64,000 nucleotides of DNA from Muribaculaceae bacterium Isolate-110 (HZI) (lineage in GTDB: Bacteria > Bacteroidota > Bacteroidia > Bacteroidales > Muribaculaceae). Where the stretch lies: NCBI GenBank assembly GCA_003762875.1, contig RIBL01000003.1, positions 62,001-126,000 on the forward strand. Direction: 5' to 3'. Under the pieces are notes generated by a model, which was given only the letters and a program-made list of their open reading frames with translations, made no database searches and was not told the DNA's origin. Shown piece by piece: positions 1-8,478 of the stretch. The number at the start of each line of letters is the position of its first letter. Position 1 is the first letter of the stretch. The position numbers and the translations under genes are program-made.

Positions 1-203
1 ACCTGCTCGGTAAGATGATGCCCGCCAAACTCACCCCGGCCATTACCGGCGCGCTCATACAGAATGGCATTCCTGCCGAAACAGCAGCCGCGATGGCCCA
101 GGCCAAAGTGGCAAGCTATGGTTTCGAACCGACAGGCAAGTTTACAGCCGACTACAAGCTCCATGCTTTCATCCCCTCGATAGGCATCAGCTACAACTTC
201 TGA
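1..203 (+). CDS. C-terminal end of an outer-membrane beta-barrel protein (partial)
   Basis: The frame is open from base 3 at the window edge to the TGA at 201-203, so only the last 66 or so residues are present. The end, FIPSIGISYNF, has the alternating hydrophobic pattern and terminal phenylalanine of a last beta-strand (the BAM recognition signal) in outer-membrane barrels. A FadL/OmpP1-like transporter is possible, but the fragment is too short to assign a family. It converges on the M13 peptidase gene, with a long shared hairpin terminator between them. Confidence 0.6.
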   Translation, partial: LLGKMMPAKLTPAITGALIQNGIPAETAAAMAQAKVASYGFEPTGKFTADYKLHAFIPSIGISYNF

Positions 204-214
204 TTCAGAGCCTG

Positions 215-279
215 AAATAAAAGTCAAAAATAATAGTTCCCAAGGCAGTCTCGGGAACTATTATTTTTGACTTTTATTT
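215..279. terminator. 27-bp perfect inverted repeat, bidirectional terminator
   Basis: Bases 215-241 pair perfectly with 253-279 around an 11-base loop. The arms are A-rich on the left and T-rich on the right, so RNA from either strand ends in a U-rich tract. It lies between two convergent genes (stops at 203 and 299), the expected place for a shared terminator. Confidence 0.85.
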
Positions 280-298
280 TAGTATTTATCGCAAGAGC

Positions 299-2350
299 TT
301 ACCAGATAATCACGCGCTCAGCCTCCGGACGATACATGGGCTGGCCTTCAGTGATGCCGAATGCCTCGAAGAAGGGAGCGATGTTGCGCAGAGTGACATT
401 AACACGGTTGATGCCAAGCGAATGGACGTCGCCTGTAGTGAGCGAGCGTATCTCCTCGGGGCGGATATTGTTGGCCCAGAGGTTAGCATAGTTCATATAG
501 AACACCTGCTCTGGAGTAAAGCCGTCTATGAGAGCCTCGGGCGACTTAATGTCGACACCCTTCTTGTCCTGAGCATTGAGGAAGGCTGTCATGGCTACAC
601 GCAGACCACCCTGGTCGGCGATATTCTCTCCGAGAGTGTAGGCACCGTTAGCATGGAGACCGGGGAGCACTTCCACCTCGTCAAACTGAGCGGCGAGACC
701 CTGGGTCTTCTCTTTAAACTTGGCAGCGTCCTCGGCAGTCCACCAGTTGGCCATGTTGCCCTGAGCGTCGAAGTTGCAGCCCTGATCGTCAAAGCCGTGA
801 GTCATCTCGTGACCGATTACGACACCTATGCCGCCATAGTTTTCCGCGTCGGAGGCATTGGGATCAAAGAAGGGAGCCTGGAGAATAGCGGCCGGGAACA
901 CGATTTCGTTGGCCAGAGGATTGTAGTAGGCGTTAACAGTCTGAGGAGTCATGCCCCACTCTGTGCGGTCAACGGGCTTGCCCCACTTGGCGTAGGTGTC
1001 GGCCTGATGCCACATAGCCACATTGTGCATGTTTTCATAATAGCTGAGTTTGGGGTCAATCTCCATCGACGAGTAGTCTTTCCACTTGTCGGGATAGCCG
1101 ATTTTGACTGTAAAGGCAGCGAGCTTCTCGTGGGCGCGGGCCTTGGTGGAGTCACTCATCCAGTCGAGATTGTCGATGTGCTGGCCGAGAGCCGTGCGGA
1201 GATTCTCTACGAGACCAACCATATAGTCCTTGGATGACTGGGGGAAGTATTTCTCGACATAGAGCTCACCCACAGCCTCGCCGAGAGCACTCTCGGTGGC
1301 CGACAGCGAACGTTTCCAGAGGGGACGAAGCTCCTGGACACCGCTCATCACCTTGGAGAACTCGAAGTTGGCATTGATGAAGTCGTCAGAAAGCTTGGAA
1401 GAAGCCTGGCTCACATAGTCCCAGAGATAATAGTCCTTGATTTCGCGGTCAGAGAGCGAGGCCATGAGCTTGGAAGCGGTGGCCATCACCTTGGGCGAGG
1501 AGACAATGATAGTGTCGGGGGTCGGGATGTTCATTGTCTCGATGAAGAAACGGTCCCAGTTGACCGAAGGATATGCCTCCTTGACCTGAGCGATAGTGTA
1601 GGGATTATACATTGCAGGGATGTCGCGGCTCTCCTCGCGTGTCTTGGAGTCCTTGGCCAGCGCGGTCTCTATTTTCAGGACATTGGCCATGATACGGTCG
1701 GCATCGGCCTTGGCATATCCGGCATTCTGCATCTGAGTGGAGATAAGAGTCTTGTAAGCCTCGCGCACCGAAGTGTTGCGCTCGTCGTCGAGCAGATAGT
1801 AGTCACGGTCGCCGAGTCCGAGGTGAGCACCGTCGAGATACATGGCATAGACCGTCGAGTTGGCGAGGTCTTCCATCGGGCCGGCTCCGAAGAAAGGCGA
1901 AGCATAGTTGCCGTGCATCCAGAGGAAGAGGTCGTTCATGCCTTCGTGGGGAGTCTCCTCGATTTTTTTGAGGTCGGCGAGAATGGGGGTCGCTCCCTCG
2001 GCGTTGCGGCGGGCGGTGTCCATGGCCTGCGAGTAGACAGTCCACACCTTGTAAGCCACTGTGCCGGGCTGGGGATTGGTAGAGCCGAGACCTTCGACAA
2101 GGCTCTTCACTCGGGCCTCGCATGTGTCGCTGATGATGTCAAACTGACCATAGCGGGCATGCTCGGGAGTGAGAGGATTAGCCTCCATCCATCCCTTGTT
2201 GATGCGGGTGTAGAAGTCCTGGCCGGCGGGAATGGTTGTGTCAATGTAATTGACATTCAGGCTGGCGAGATGCTCTGAATTGCCGCTGCCACACGATACG
2301 GAAGCGAGCGAGAGCGTCATAGCGATTGCTGTAAGTGGAAACGCTTTCAT
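299..2350 (-). CDS. M13 family zinc metallopeptidase (neprilysin/PepO-like) lipoprotein
   Basis: A predicted surface or periplasmic endopeptidase of 683 residues, the usual length for M13. The start at 2350 gives a lipoprotein signal (MKAFPLTAIAMTLSLASVSC, lipid cysteine at residue 20); an upstream in-frame start would only add non-signal sequence. The zinc-binding HEMTH motif is at residues 514-518 and the third ligand motif ENIAD at 575-579, with the expected spacing. The upstream part is the variable M13 N-terminal domain. The gene follows xseB by 41 bases and is probably cotranscribed with it. The peptide substrate cannot be told from sequence; M13 enzymes usually cut short peptides. Confidence 0.95.
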   Translation of the reverse strand: MKAFPLTAIAMTLSLASVSCGSGNSEHLASLNVNYIDTTIPAGQDFYTRINKGWMEANPLTPEHARYGQFDIISDTCEARVKSLVEGLGSTNPQPGTVAYKVWTVYSQAMDTARRNAEGATPILADLKKIEETPHEGMNDLFLWMHGNYASPFFGAGPMEDLANSTVYAMYLDGAHLGLGDRDYYLLDDERNTSVREAYKTLISTQMQNAGYAKADADRIMANVLKIETALAKDSKTREESRDIPAMYNPYTIAQVKEAYPSVNWDRFFIETMNIPTPDTIIVSSPKVMATASKLMASLSDREIKDYYLWDYVSQASSKLSDDFINANFEFSKVMSGVQELRPLWKRSLSATESALGEAVGELYVEKYFPQSSKDYMVGLVENLRTALGQHIDNLDWMSDSTKARAHEKLAAFTVKIGYPDKWKDYSSMEIDPKLSYYENMHNVAMWHQADTYAKWGKPVDRTEWGMTPQTVNAYYNPLANEIVFPAAILQAPFFDPNASDAENYGGIGVVIGHEMTHGFDDQGCNFDAQGNMANWWTAEDAAKFKEKTQGLAAQFDEVEVLPGLHANGAYTLGENIADQGGLRVAMTAFLNAQDKKGVDIKSPEALIDGFTPEQVFYMNYANLWANNIRPEEIRSLTTGDVHSLGINRVNVTLRNIAPFFEAFGITEGQPMYRPEAERVIIW

Positions 2351-2391
2351 GTTAATGATTGGAATAGAGTGTATGTTATATTTGTGTGATG

Positions 2392-2604
2392 TCATTCCTG
2401 ACGGAGCGACGCGAGGGTGTCGCGCAGACTTTCCTCGGTGGTGGTGAGGCGCGAGCGGCATTCGCCGAGCAACTCGGTGGCACGGCGGGTGTAGTCGGCC
2501 AGATGGTCGATGTCGCAGCGGTCGCCCTGCATCATGCGCACGATGTTATCGAGCTCGGCCACACACTGGGCATATGTAAGCTGACTTACTGGTGTAAATT
2601 CCAT
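2392..2604 (-). CDS. xseB: exodeoxyribonuclease VII small subunit
   Basis: A 70-residue helical protein matching XseB: an N-terminal YAQCVAELDNIV stretch, a central GD turn, and a second helix with CRSRL near residues 49-53, the family pattern of two helices. XseB joins several copies to one XseA to form the ExoVII single-strand nuclease. The large-subunit gene, normally next to xseB, is not adjacent here: the next gene upstream is adk. The M13 peptidase gene follows in the same direction. Confidence 0.85.
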   Translation of the reverse strand: MEFTPVSQLTYAQCVAELDNIVRMMQGDRCDIDHLADYTRRATELLGECRSRLTTTEESLRDTLASLRQE

Positions 2605-2619
2605 GCTTTATTATATTAT

Positions 2620-2699
2620 AAACAGTAATTAGCAATCGGGAAATCAGATAGCTGTGCAAAGATACACAATTACAGATTACCTGTTGCTAATTACTGTTT
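2620..2699. repeat. 16-bp inverted repeat of the AATTAGCAATT family
   Basis: Bases 2620-2635 are the exact reverse complement of 2684-2699. The core (CAGTAATTAGCAA) belongs to the A/T-rich repeat family also seen near 6001, 11020, 44490 and 50340. It fills the gap between adk and xseB. The spacer holds a TATCTTTG box on the minus strand (2657-2664), so the repeat encloses a likely promoter for xseB. Confidence 0.7.
2657..2664 (-). promoter_or_regulatory. putative -7 box (TATCTTTG) for xseB and the M13 gene
   Basis: On the minus strand the bases read TATCTTTG, matching the Bacteroidota -7 consensus TAnnTTTG, about 53 bases before the xseB start. No TTTG is seen 19-21 bases upstream, so the -33 part is weak. 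Confidence 0.4.
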
Positions 2700-2727
2700 A
2701 AAAAATTTTTTCTGCGGGAATATGCGG

Positions 2728-3294
2728 TCAGCCTATCGCACTCACGATGCGGTCAAAAATCTCATCGACCGAGCCGAGACCGTGGATGGCCTTGTAGCTG
2801 CCGTCGCGCACGTAGTATTCGCGCAGGGGCGAAGTGGTGTTGTGATACACTTGCAGACGCTGGCGGATAGTGTCAGCATTATCGTCGGCACGGCCCGATG
2901 ACTTGCCGCGCTCTATGAGACGCTTTGTCAGCTCGTCGTCAGGCACTTCGAGGCCTACTACGGCATGAATCTTCTCACCGCGGCCCGAGAGCATCTCGGC
3001 CAGCGCGTCAGCCTGGGGAATGGTGCGGGGAAATCCGTCGAAGATAAAGCCCTTGGACGAAGGGGTGAGACGGTCGACTTCCGATGCAAGTATGCGCACC
3101 ATCAGATCATCGGGTATAAGATTTCCGCCTGAGATGTAGCTGTCGGCAATGTTTCCAAGTTCTGTGCCGGCGGCGATTTCGCGGCGAAGCACTTCGCCGG
3201 TTGAAATGTGAGTCAGGCCATAACGGTCTATGAGCTTTTCGCTCTGGGTGCCCTTGCCGCTGCCGGGGCCACCAAAAATTACGAGATTAAACAT
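2728..3294 (-). CDS. adk: adenylate kinase
   Basis: Interconverts AMP plus ATP and two ADP in the cytosol. The P-loop GGPGSGKGT is at residues 8-16, followed by the AMP-binding region (STGEVLR, then FDGFPRT) and an arginine-rich LID start (LIERGKSSGRADDN). The LID is the short form without zinc cysteines. Its 188 residues are typical for this class. It lies 105 bases downstream of hpt on the same strand, a purine salvage/nucleotide pair. The start MFNLVIFGG places the P-loop correctly. Confidence 0.97.
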   Translation of the reverse strand: MFNLVIFGGPGSGKGTQSEKLIDRYGLTHISTGEVLRREIAAGTELGNIADSYISGGNLIPDDLMVRILASEVDRLTPSSKGFIFDGFPRTIPQADALAEMLSGRGEKIHAVVGLEVPDDELTKRLIERGKSSGRADDNADTIRQRLQVYHNTTSPLREYYVRDGSYKAIHGLGSVDEIFDRIVSAIG

Positions 3295-3399
3295 CTTTCT
3301 TTTCTTACCTTACTCTTATGTTGTACAGTGCGGACGTCTGAATGTTACGCCCCGACAGGAAGAGGGGCCTCACAACATCCTGCGCCCGACACTCATAAC

Positions 3400-3945
3400 T
3401 TATTCTGACTGCTCGTCAAGGACATATATATCCTTGAGGTTGCGGGCCATGCCGTCGATGTCGAGGCCATAGCCGATGATAAACTTCTTGGGTATCTCAA
3501 AACCCACATAGTCGGGCGACACGGGCACCTGCAGAGCCTCAGGCTTGAACAGGAGCGTGGCTATGCGCACCGAAGCGGGATTCATGGCCTGGATGTCGGC
3601 ATGCAGACGCTGCATGGTGTAGCCGGTGTCGATGATGTCCTCGACAATGATGACGTGACGGCCCTCGAGATTCTCCGAGAGGCCCATTATCTGTTTTACC
3701 ACGCCGGTGGTGCCTGTGCCCTCATAGCTCTTCAGACGTATGAAGGTGATTTCGGCATCAATATCGAGCGCGCGGAAAAGGTCGACGGCAAAGGGTGCCG
3801 CACCGTTGAGCACGCACACGAGGAGAGGATACTCTCCGGCATAATCAGCCGAAATACGCTGGCCAAGCTGCGCTACTTGCGCGCTGATGGCATCATTTGT
3901 GATGAAGGGACGAAATGTGAGACCCTGATATGTCTTTCGTTTCAT
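3400..3945 (-). CDS. hpt: hypoxanthine phosphoribosyltransferase
   Basis: Salvages hypoxanthine and guanine with PRPP. The PRPP-binding loop is [14 protein letters not shown] around residues 97-110, with the two acidic residues before DTG, and the upstream flexible-loop region ([11 protein letters not shown]) is present. Its 181 residues are normal for bacterial Hpt. It starts about 12 bases after the predicted transcription start of a strong promoter and is followed by adk, so the two are likely one purine operon, divergent from the phosphohexomutase gene. Confidence 0.95.
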   Translation of the reverse strand: MKRKTYQGLTFRPFITNDAISAQVAQLGQRISADYAGEYPLLVCVLNGAAPFAVDLFRALDIDAEITFIRLKSYEGTGTTGVVKQIMGLSENLEGRHVIIVEDIIDTGYTMQRLHADIQAMNPASVRIATLLFKPEALQVPVSPDYVGFEIPKKFIIGYGLDIDGMARNLKDIYVLDEQSE

Positions 3946-3962
3946 TTTGGCAACTTTGGGTG

Positions 3963-3994
3963 CAAAGTTAGCAATTATTTATAACATGGTCAAA
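3963..3994 (-). promoter_or_regulatory. Bacteroidota-type promoter for hpt-adk
   Basis: On the minus strand TTTG (3994-3991) is followed after 20 bases by TAACTTTG (3970-3963), a match to TTTG-N19/21-TAnnTTTG. The leader to the hpt ATG at 3945 would be only about 10-15 bases. Confidence 0.75.
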
Positions 3995-4151
3995 AGTATG
4001 GCATAAAAGTTTTTAAACATACAGGTGTCACAAAAGTTCGTATTTTTACAAAAATTTTGCTTGCCGACACGCCGTAAACGTAGCCTTTTGCGCCCTGTGG
4101 CCGCCGCGAAACTTTTGTATGCCTATTTTGTTCTCTTTTGTGTTTTTTAAT

Positions 4152-4182
4152 TTTGATTTTTGCACCAAAAGGCTTACCTTTG
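4152..4182 (+). promoter_or_regulatory. Bacteroidota-type promoter for the phosphohexomutase
   Basis: TTTG at 4152-4155, 19 bases, then TACCTTTG at 4175-4182: a full match to the sigma-AB consensus. The leader to the ATG at 4237 is about 48 bases. Confidence 0.8.
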
Positions 4183-4236
4183 CTTTTCAACGAAATCAAT
4201 TCTAACTTAATAACTCACATAAAACCTTACAACAAT

Positions 4237-5982
4237 ATGGAAAACGACCAGTTGTTACAGGAAGTAACAGCCAAAGCCAAGGTGTGGCTCGGCGAAGGAT
4301 ACGACGCGGAGACCCGCGCCGAAGTGCAGCGTATGCTTGACGCCGATGACAAGACCGACCTGATAGAATGCTTCTACCGTGACCTCGAATTCGGAACCGG
4401 CGGACTGCGCGGCATCATGGGTGCTGGCTCCAACCGCATGAATATATACACCGTGGGTGCCGCCACCCAGGGCCTCGCCAACTATCTCAAGGAAGCCTTC
4501 AAGGATCTGCCCGAAATCAGCGTGGCCGTAGGCCATGACGTGCGCAACAACTCGCGCAAGTTTGCCGAAATCGTAGCCGACATCTTCTCGGCCAACGGCA
4601 TCAAGGTATACCTCTTCGACAGCTTCCGTCCCACTCCCGAGCTGTCTTTTGCCATACGTCACTTCGGATGCCAGAGCGGCGTCAACATCACCGCCTCACA
4701 CAACCCCAAGATCTACAATGGCTACAAGGCCTATTGGGAAGACGGTGCCCAGATTATCGCACCCCACGACGTCAATATCATCGACCACGTCAACCGCATC
4801 AAGAGCGTGAGCGAAATCAAGTTTGAGGGTGACAAGTCGAAAATCCAGATTGTTGGGCCTGAAGTCGACAAGATATATCTCGAGAAAATCAAGGAGCTCT
4901 CGCTCAGCCCCGAGGCCATCGAGCGCAACAAAGACCTCAAGATTGTCTACACCCCCATCCACGGCACAGGCGTCGAACTGATACCCGCCTCGCTCAAGAA
5001 CTACGGCTTCGCCAACATCATCCACGTGCCCGAGCAGGACGTGCCCAGCGGTGATTTCCCCACCGTCGAGTCGCCCAACCCCGAAGTGCCCTCGGCCATG
5101 GCTCTCGCCATCGCCAAGGCCAAGGAGGTAGGAGCCGACATCGTGATGGCCTCCGACCCCGACGCCGACCGCGTGGGATGCGTGATACGCGACAACAACA
5201 ACGAGTATGTGCTGCTCAACGGCAACCAGATATGCATGATACTCCTCTACTACATCATCACCCGCAACCGCGAGCTCGGACTCATCAAGGGCAACGAGTT
5301 TGTCGTAAAGACCATCGTGACCACCGAGACCATCAAGAGCATCTGCGACGCCAATAAGGTGAAGATGTTTGACTGCTACACCGGCTTCAAGTGGATTGCA
5401 GCCGTGATGCGCGACAACGAGGATGTGCTCCGCTACATCGGCGGCGGCGAAGAGAGCTACGGCTTCCTGGCCGAGACCTTCGTGCGCGACAAGGACGCTG
5501 TGTCGGCATGCTCGCTTCTGGCCGAAGCCTGCGCATGGGCCAAGGACAAGGGCATGGACTTCCAGGCCATGCTTGCCGACATCTACAAGACCTATGGTTT
5601 CAGCCTCGAGGTAGGCGTGTCGGTGGTACGTCCCGGCAAGAGCGGCGCAGAGGAAATCCAGGCCCTCATGAAGCAGTTCCGCGAGAATCCGCCCAAGACT
5701 CTCGCCGGCAGCCCCGTTGTGGAGGTGAAGGACTATCTGTCGCTCAACGCCACCAAGGCCGACGGATCGGTCGAGAAGCTCGACTTCCCCACCACATCCA
5801 ACGTGCTCCAGTACTTCACCGCCGACGGTTCAAAGGTGTCGGTACGCCCCTCGGGCACCGAGCCTAAAATCAAGTTCTACATGGAGGTACGCATACCCAT
5901 GGAGTCGGCCGACCAGTACAACGCTTGCAACGAAGCCGCCCATGCCAAGGTGGAACTCCTGAAGAAAGATCTGGGCATCTGA
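4237..5982 (+). CDS. phosphoglucomutase/phosphomannomutase (alpha-D-phosphohexomutase)
   Basis: A cytosolic enzyme that moves phosphate between C1 and C6 of hexose phosphates, linking glycolysis to nucleotide-sugar synthesis. It has 581 residues, the length of the longer (PGM2-like) class. All four family loops are visible: phosphoserine loop TASHNP, metal loop DPDADR, sugar loop GGGEESYG and phosphate loop RPSGTEPK near the C terminus. The ATG at 4237 is chosen because it starts at the normal N terminus; an in-frame start at 4138 lies upstream of the promoter boxes. The preferred sugar cannot be decided from these motifs. Confidence 0.93.
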   Translation: MENDQLLQEVTAKAKVWLGEGYDAETRAEVQRMLDADDKTDLIECFYRDLEFGTGGLRGIMGAGSNRMNIYTVGAATQGLANYLKEAFKDLPEISVAVGHDVRNNSRKFAEIVADIFSANGIKVYLFDSFRPTPELSFAIRHFGCQSGVNITASHNPKIYNGYKAYWEDGAQIIAPHDVNIIDHVNRIKSVSEIKFEGDKSKIQIVGPEVDKIYLEKIKELSLSPEAIERNKDLKIVYTPIHGTGVELIPASLKNYGFANIIHVPEQDVPSGDFPTVESPNPEVPSAMALAIAKAKEVGADIVMASDPDADRVGCVIRDNNNEYVLLNGNQICMILLYYIITRNRELGLIKGNEFVVKTIVTTETIKSICDANKVKMFDCYTGFKWIAAVMRDNEDVLRYIGGGEESYGFLAETFVRDKDAVSACSLLAEACAWAKDKGMDFQAMLADIYKTYGFSLEVGVSVVRPGKSGAEEIQALMKQFRENPPKTLAGSPVVEVKDYLSLNATKADGSVEKLDFPTTSNVLQYFTADGSKVSVRPSGTEPKIKFYMEVRIPMESADQYNACNEAAHAKVELLKKDLGI

Positions 5983-6000
5983 AATTAATTTTCAATTATA

Positions 6001-6058
6001 AATTAGTAATTAGCAATTAACCTGACCTGCCGAGGCCGGTAATTGCTAATTACTAATT
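6001..6058. repeat. 18-bp perfect inverted repeat, AATTAGTAATTAGCAATT family
   Basis: Bases 6001-6018 pair perfectly with 6041-6058, separated by a GC-richer 22-base centre. It fills the gap between the phosphohexomutase stop and the dtd start. It could act as a terminator for the former, but the same core recurs at other gene boundaries, so it is also a dispersed repeat. Confidence 0.75.
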
Positions 6059-6076
6059 AATAATTATCAATTGATT

Positions 6077-6529
6077 ATGAGGTTGGTCATACAGCGCGTA
6101 AGCCGCGCATCAGTCAGCATCAGCGGTCAGCTCCGCGCCTCGACAGGCCCGGGGCTGATGGTGCTTGTAGGGGTAGCCGAAGGCGACACCGAAGAGGATG
6201 CCCTGTGGCTCGCAGCCAAGACTGCGTCCATGAGAATATTTTCCGATGAAAACGGAGTGATGAACCGCTCGGTCATCGACTGTGGCGGCGACATTCTGGC
6301 CGTAAGCCAGTTTACGCTCAATGCCTCTACGCGCAAAGGCAACCGCCCCAGCTACATCCGTGCGGCCGGCCACGATGTGGCCATCCCGCTCTATGAGCTT
6401 TATTGCGCTGAATGTGGGCGGCTCACAGGCCGAGAAGTGGCCACGGGAGTGTTTGGTGCCGACATGCAGGTCGAACTGATCAACGACGGCCCGGTCACCA
6501 TCATCATCGACTCACGCCTCAGGGAATAA
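6077..6529 (+). CDS. dtd: D-aminoacyl-tRNA deacylase
   Basis: Hydrolyses D-amino acids from mischarged tRNA. The 150-residue protein has the family landmarks: N-terminal MRLVIQRVSRASV, the SQFTL motif in the middle, and a C-terminal GPVT motif in NDGPVTI, which form the catalytic site at the dimer interface. The ATG at 6077 is preferred over the TTG two codons upstream. The MazG-like gene follows after 10 bases, suggesting cotranscription of two housecleaning enzymes. Confidence 0.96.
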   Translation: MRLVIQRVSRASVSISGQLRASTGPGLMVLVGVAEGDTEEDALWLAAKTASMRIFSDENGVMNRSVIDCGGDILAVSQFTLNASTRKGNRPSYIRAAGHDVAIPLYELYCAECGRLTGREVATGVFGADMQVELINDGPVTIIIDSRLRE

Positions 6530-6539
6530 CATCACCGCC

Positions 6540-6896
6540 ATGCCGACCGACTCACCCGCCGTCTCCCCCACCCTTGCCGACGTGCAGCGCACAGTCGACG
6601 AGTGGATACGCTCTACCGGATGCGGATATTTCTCCGAGCTGACCAATGCCGTAATCCTCGCTGAAGAGACCGGCGAAGTGTCACGCGTGATGGCCAGACT
6701 TTATGGTGACCAGAAGGCCAAACCGGGCGACAAGACCTCGCTGGCCGACGAACTCGCCGACCTGCTGTGGGTGCTCACAGCCATAGCCAATCAGACAGGC
6801 GTAGACTTGACACAGGCCTTCGCCGCCAATCTTCATAAAAAGAACCTCAGAGACAAGAACAGATTTCAATCCGCCAATCCGGAGCCAACATCATAA
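6540..6896 (+). CDS. MazG-like nucleotide pyrophosphohydrolase
   Basis: A small all-alpha NTP pyrophosphatase of the MazG/RS21-C6 superfamily, 118 residues. The metal-binding pattern EETGE (about residues 42-46) followed by DELAD (about 77-81) is visible. Such proteins hydrolyse non-canonical or surplus (d)NTPs to the monophosphate and PPi. It directly follows dtd. The substrate is unknown. Confidence 0.85.
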   Translation: MPTDSPAVSPTLADVQRTVDEWIRSTGCGYFSELTNAVILAEETGEVSRVMARLYGDQKAKPGDKTSLADELADLLWVLTAIANQTGVDLTQAFAANLHKKNLRDKNRFQSANPEPTS

Positions 6897-6966
6897 GGTA
6901 ATGCCAGGATGCCTTCAAAGCAACGCTGACCGCCCCTGTGCGCGACAACGTCCAGACCGGCCTCCA

Positions 6967-7016
6967 CATAACCTTATAATCCCTTAACCCTATAACCTTT
7001 GTCCGCAGGACAAGTA
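6967..7016 (+). repeat. ATAACC-hairpin element before deoC
   Basis: Tandem ATAACC/TAACCC units are followed by the hairpin TTGTCCGCAGGACAA (6999-7013), 9 bases before the deoC ATG at 7022. The same arrangement with changed but still complementary stem bases precedes mscS, the ABC permease gene and the ATP-grasp gene in this window. Confidence 0.7.
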
Positions 7017-7021
7017 CAATT

Positions 7022-7906
7022 ATGGATAAATACAATCAGGCAATAGCCGACTCACAGGTCATTACCGACGACGCTCAGGTCGCCGCAAAAGTAAACGAGA
7101 TACTCGAAAAGCATCTTGAGGAAAACCGCACTCCCGAAGTGCTGCGCCAACTGTTCAACTGCATCGACCTGACCACACTCAAGTCGACCGACTCACAGCA
7201 GTCGGTAGCTAACTTCACCGAGCGTGTCAACGCCTTTGAGCAGGAACACCCCGAGCTGCCCAACGTAGCCGCCATATGCGTCTACCCCAACTTCGTGCCT
7301 ATCGTGCGCACCGTGCTTGACGTAAGCTCGGTCGACATAGCGGCCGTAGCCGGATGCTTCCCCTCGGCCCAGTCGTTCATCGAAGTCAAGATGGCCGAGA
7401 TAGCACTCGCGGTCGAAGCCGGAGCCGACGAGATCGACATCGTGTTTCCAATCGGCGACTACCTCGACAACGATTATGAGGAGGTGGCCGACCAGATCAG
7501 CGAGATGAAACACGCCTGCCGCGAATCACTCCTCAAAGTCATCCTCGAGACCGGCGCGCTCAAAAACGCACGCGACATACGCAACGCCTCTGTGCTCAGC
7601 CTCTACTCAGGTGCCGACTTCCTCAAGACCTCGACAGGCAAGGAATATCCCGGCGCATCGCTCGAGGCCGCCTATGTGATGTGTCAGTGCATCAAGGAGT
7701 ACTATGCCAAGACACAGCAGCCCGTGGGCTTCAAGGTGGCCGGCGGAGTGTCGACTACCGACGACGCGCTCAAGTATTACACCATCGTCAAGGAGGTGCT
7801 CGGCGAGAAGTGGTGCGGCTCCAACGAACTGTTCCGCATCGGAGCCTCACGTCTGGCCAACAACCTGCTCTCCGACATTCTCGGCACCGAGACAAAATTC
7901 TTTTAA
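7022..7906 (+). CDS. deoC: deoxyribose-phosphate aldolase
   Basis: Class I aldolase that splits 2-deoxyribose-5-phosphate into glyceraldehyde-3-phosphate and acetaldehyde in deoxynucleoside catabolism. The Schiff-base lysine is K202 in FLKTSTGK and the second active-site lysine is K238 in GFKVAGGV. The 294-residue length is longer than the E. coli enzyme because of an N-terminal extension of roughly 40 residues, common in Bacteroidales. The ATG at 7022 sits just after the hairpin element, which is in the mRNA leader. Confidence 0.95.
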   Translation: MDKYNQAIADSQVITDDAQVAAKVNEILEKHLEENRTPEVLRQLFNCIDLTTLKSTDSQQSVANFTERVNAFEQEHPELPNVAAICVYPNFVPIVRTVLDVSSVDIAAVAGCFPSAQSFIEVKMAEIALAVEAGADEIDIVFPIGDYLDNDYEEVADQISEMKHACRESLLKVILETGALKNARDIRNASVLSLYSGADFLKTSTGKEYPGASLEAAYVMCQCIKEYYAKTQQPVGFKVAGGVSTTDDALKYYTIVKEVLGEKWCGSNELFRIGASRLANNLLSDILGTETKFF

Positions 7907-7915
7907 ACCGTCATA

Positions 7916-8000
7916 AAAATGGGAAATTGAAAAATTTCACAGCAATCGCGCCATCCCGGCGCAATGAATCCCTGTTTTCAAATTTTCAATTTCCCGTTTT
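7916..8000. repeat. imperfect ~21-bp inverted repeat between deoC and the GYF gene
   Basis: AAAATGGGAAATTGAAAAAT at 7916-7935 is nearly the reverse complement of 7980-8000, with one mismatch and one extra A. It could form a terminator for deoC; it differs in sequence from the other repeat families here. Confidence 0.55.
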
Positions 8001-8013
8001 CATATCTTTCTGC

Positions 8014-8478
8014 ATGAAATATTGGATTATTGTCAATGACACCCGGCTGGGCCCTATGGATCTTGAGCAGGTCATCAACACTCCGGGCTTTGGCCCCGAC
8101 ACCCCGATATGGCATGACGGGCTGTCAGACTGGACCACGGCCTCACGTGTGCCCGAGCTGGCCGTGCTCTTCTCACGCCCCGCTCCGGCCCAACCCTATG
8201 TCCACACCTACGCCCCCGGCGGCCCTGCTCCGGCCGACGAGCAGCAGATGCCTCCCACCTATCTCGTGTGGGCCGTGCTGTCGACTCTATGCTGCTGTCT
8301 GCCCACAGGCATCGTGGCACTTGTGTATGCATCCAAAGTAAGCCCGCTTTACCTCCGTGGCGACTACCGAGGCTCGCGCGAAGCCTCCGAAAAAGCCTGC
8401 TGGTGGGTGATAATATCCTTTGTGGCCGGTCTCATCTGGGCACCGTTCTCAGCCATATGGTCGCTGCTCACCATGTGA
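8014..8478 (+). CDS. GYF_2 (DUF4339) plus CD225-like membrane protein
   Basis: A 154-residue protein. The N-terminal 50 residues (MKYWIIVNDTRLGPMDLEQV, then IWHDGLSDWTTA) match the GYF_2/DUF4339 module, a small protein-interaction fold. A proline-rich linker follows, then two membrane segments with a CCC cluster (about residues 88-115 and 130-150), as in CD225/dispanin-like proteins. The 3' end overlaps the next gene by 22 bases, suggesting translational coupling. The function is unknown. Confidence 0.8.
   Translation: MKYWIIVNDTRLGPMDLEQVINTPGFGPDTPIWHDGLSDWTTASRVPELAVLFSRPAPAQPYVHTYAPGGPAPADEQQMPPTYLVWAVLSTLCCCLPTGIVALVYASKVSPLYLRGDYRGSREASEKACWWVIISFVAGLIWAPFSAIWSLLTM

Noticed and set aside
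422-1237. Long open frame on the plus strand opposite the M13 peptidase gene
   Set aside because: It is the mirror of a real gene with catalytic motifs; its translation has no recognisable family or signal, and GC-rich codon bias produces such antisense frames throughout the window (also 18975-20039, 36714-37712, 41239-42219, 43458-44450, 57544-58530).
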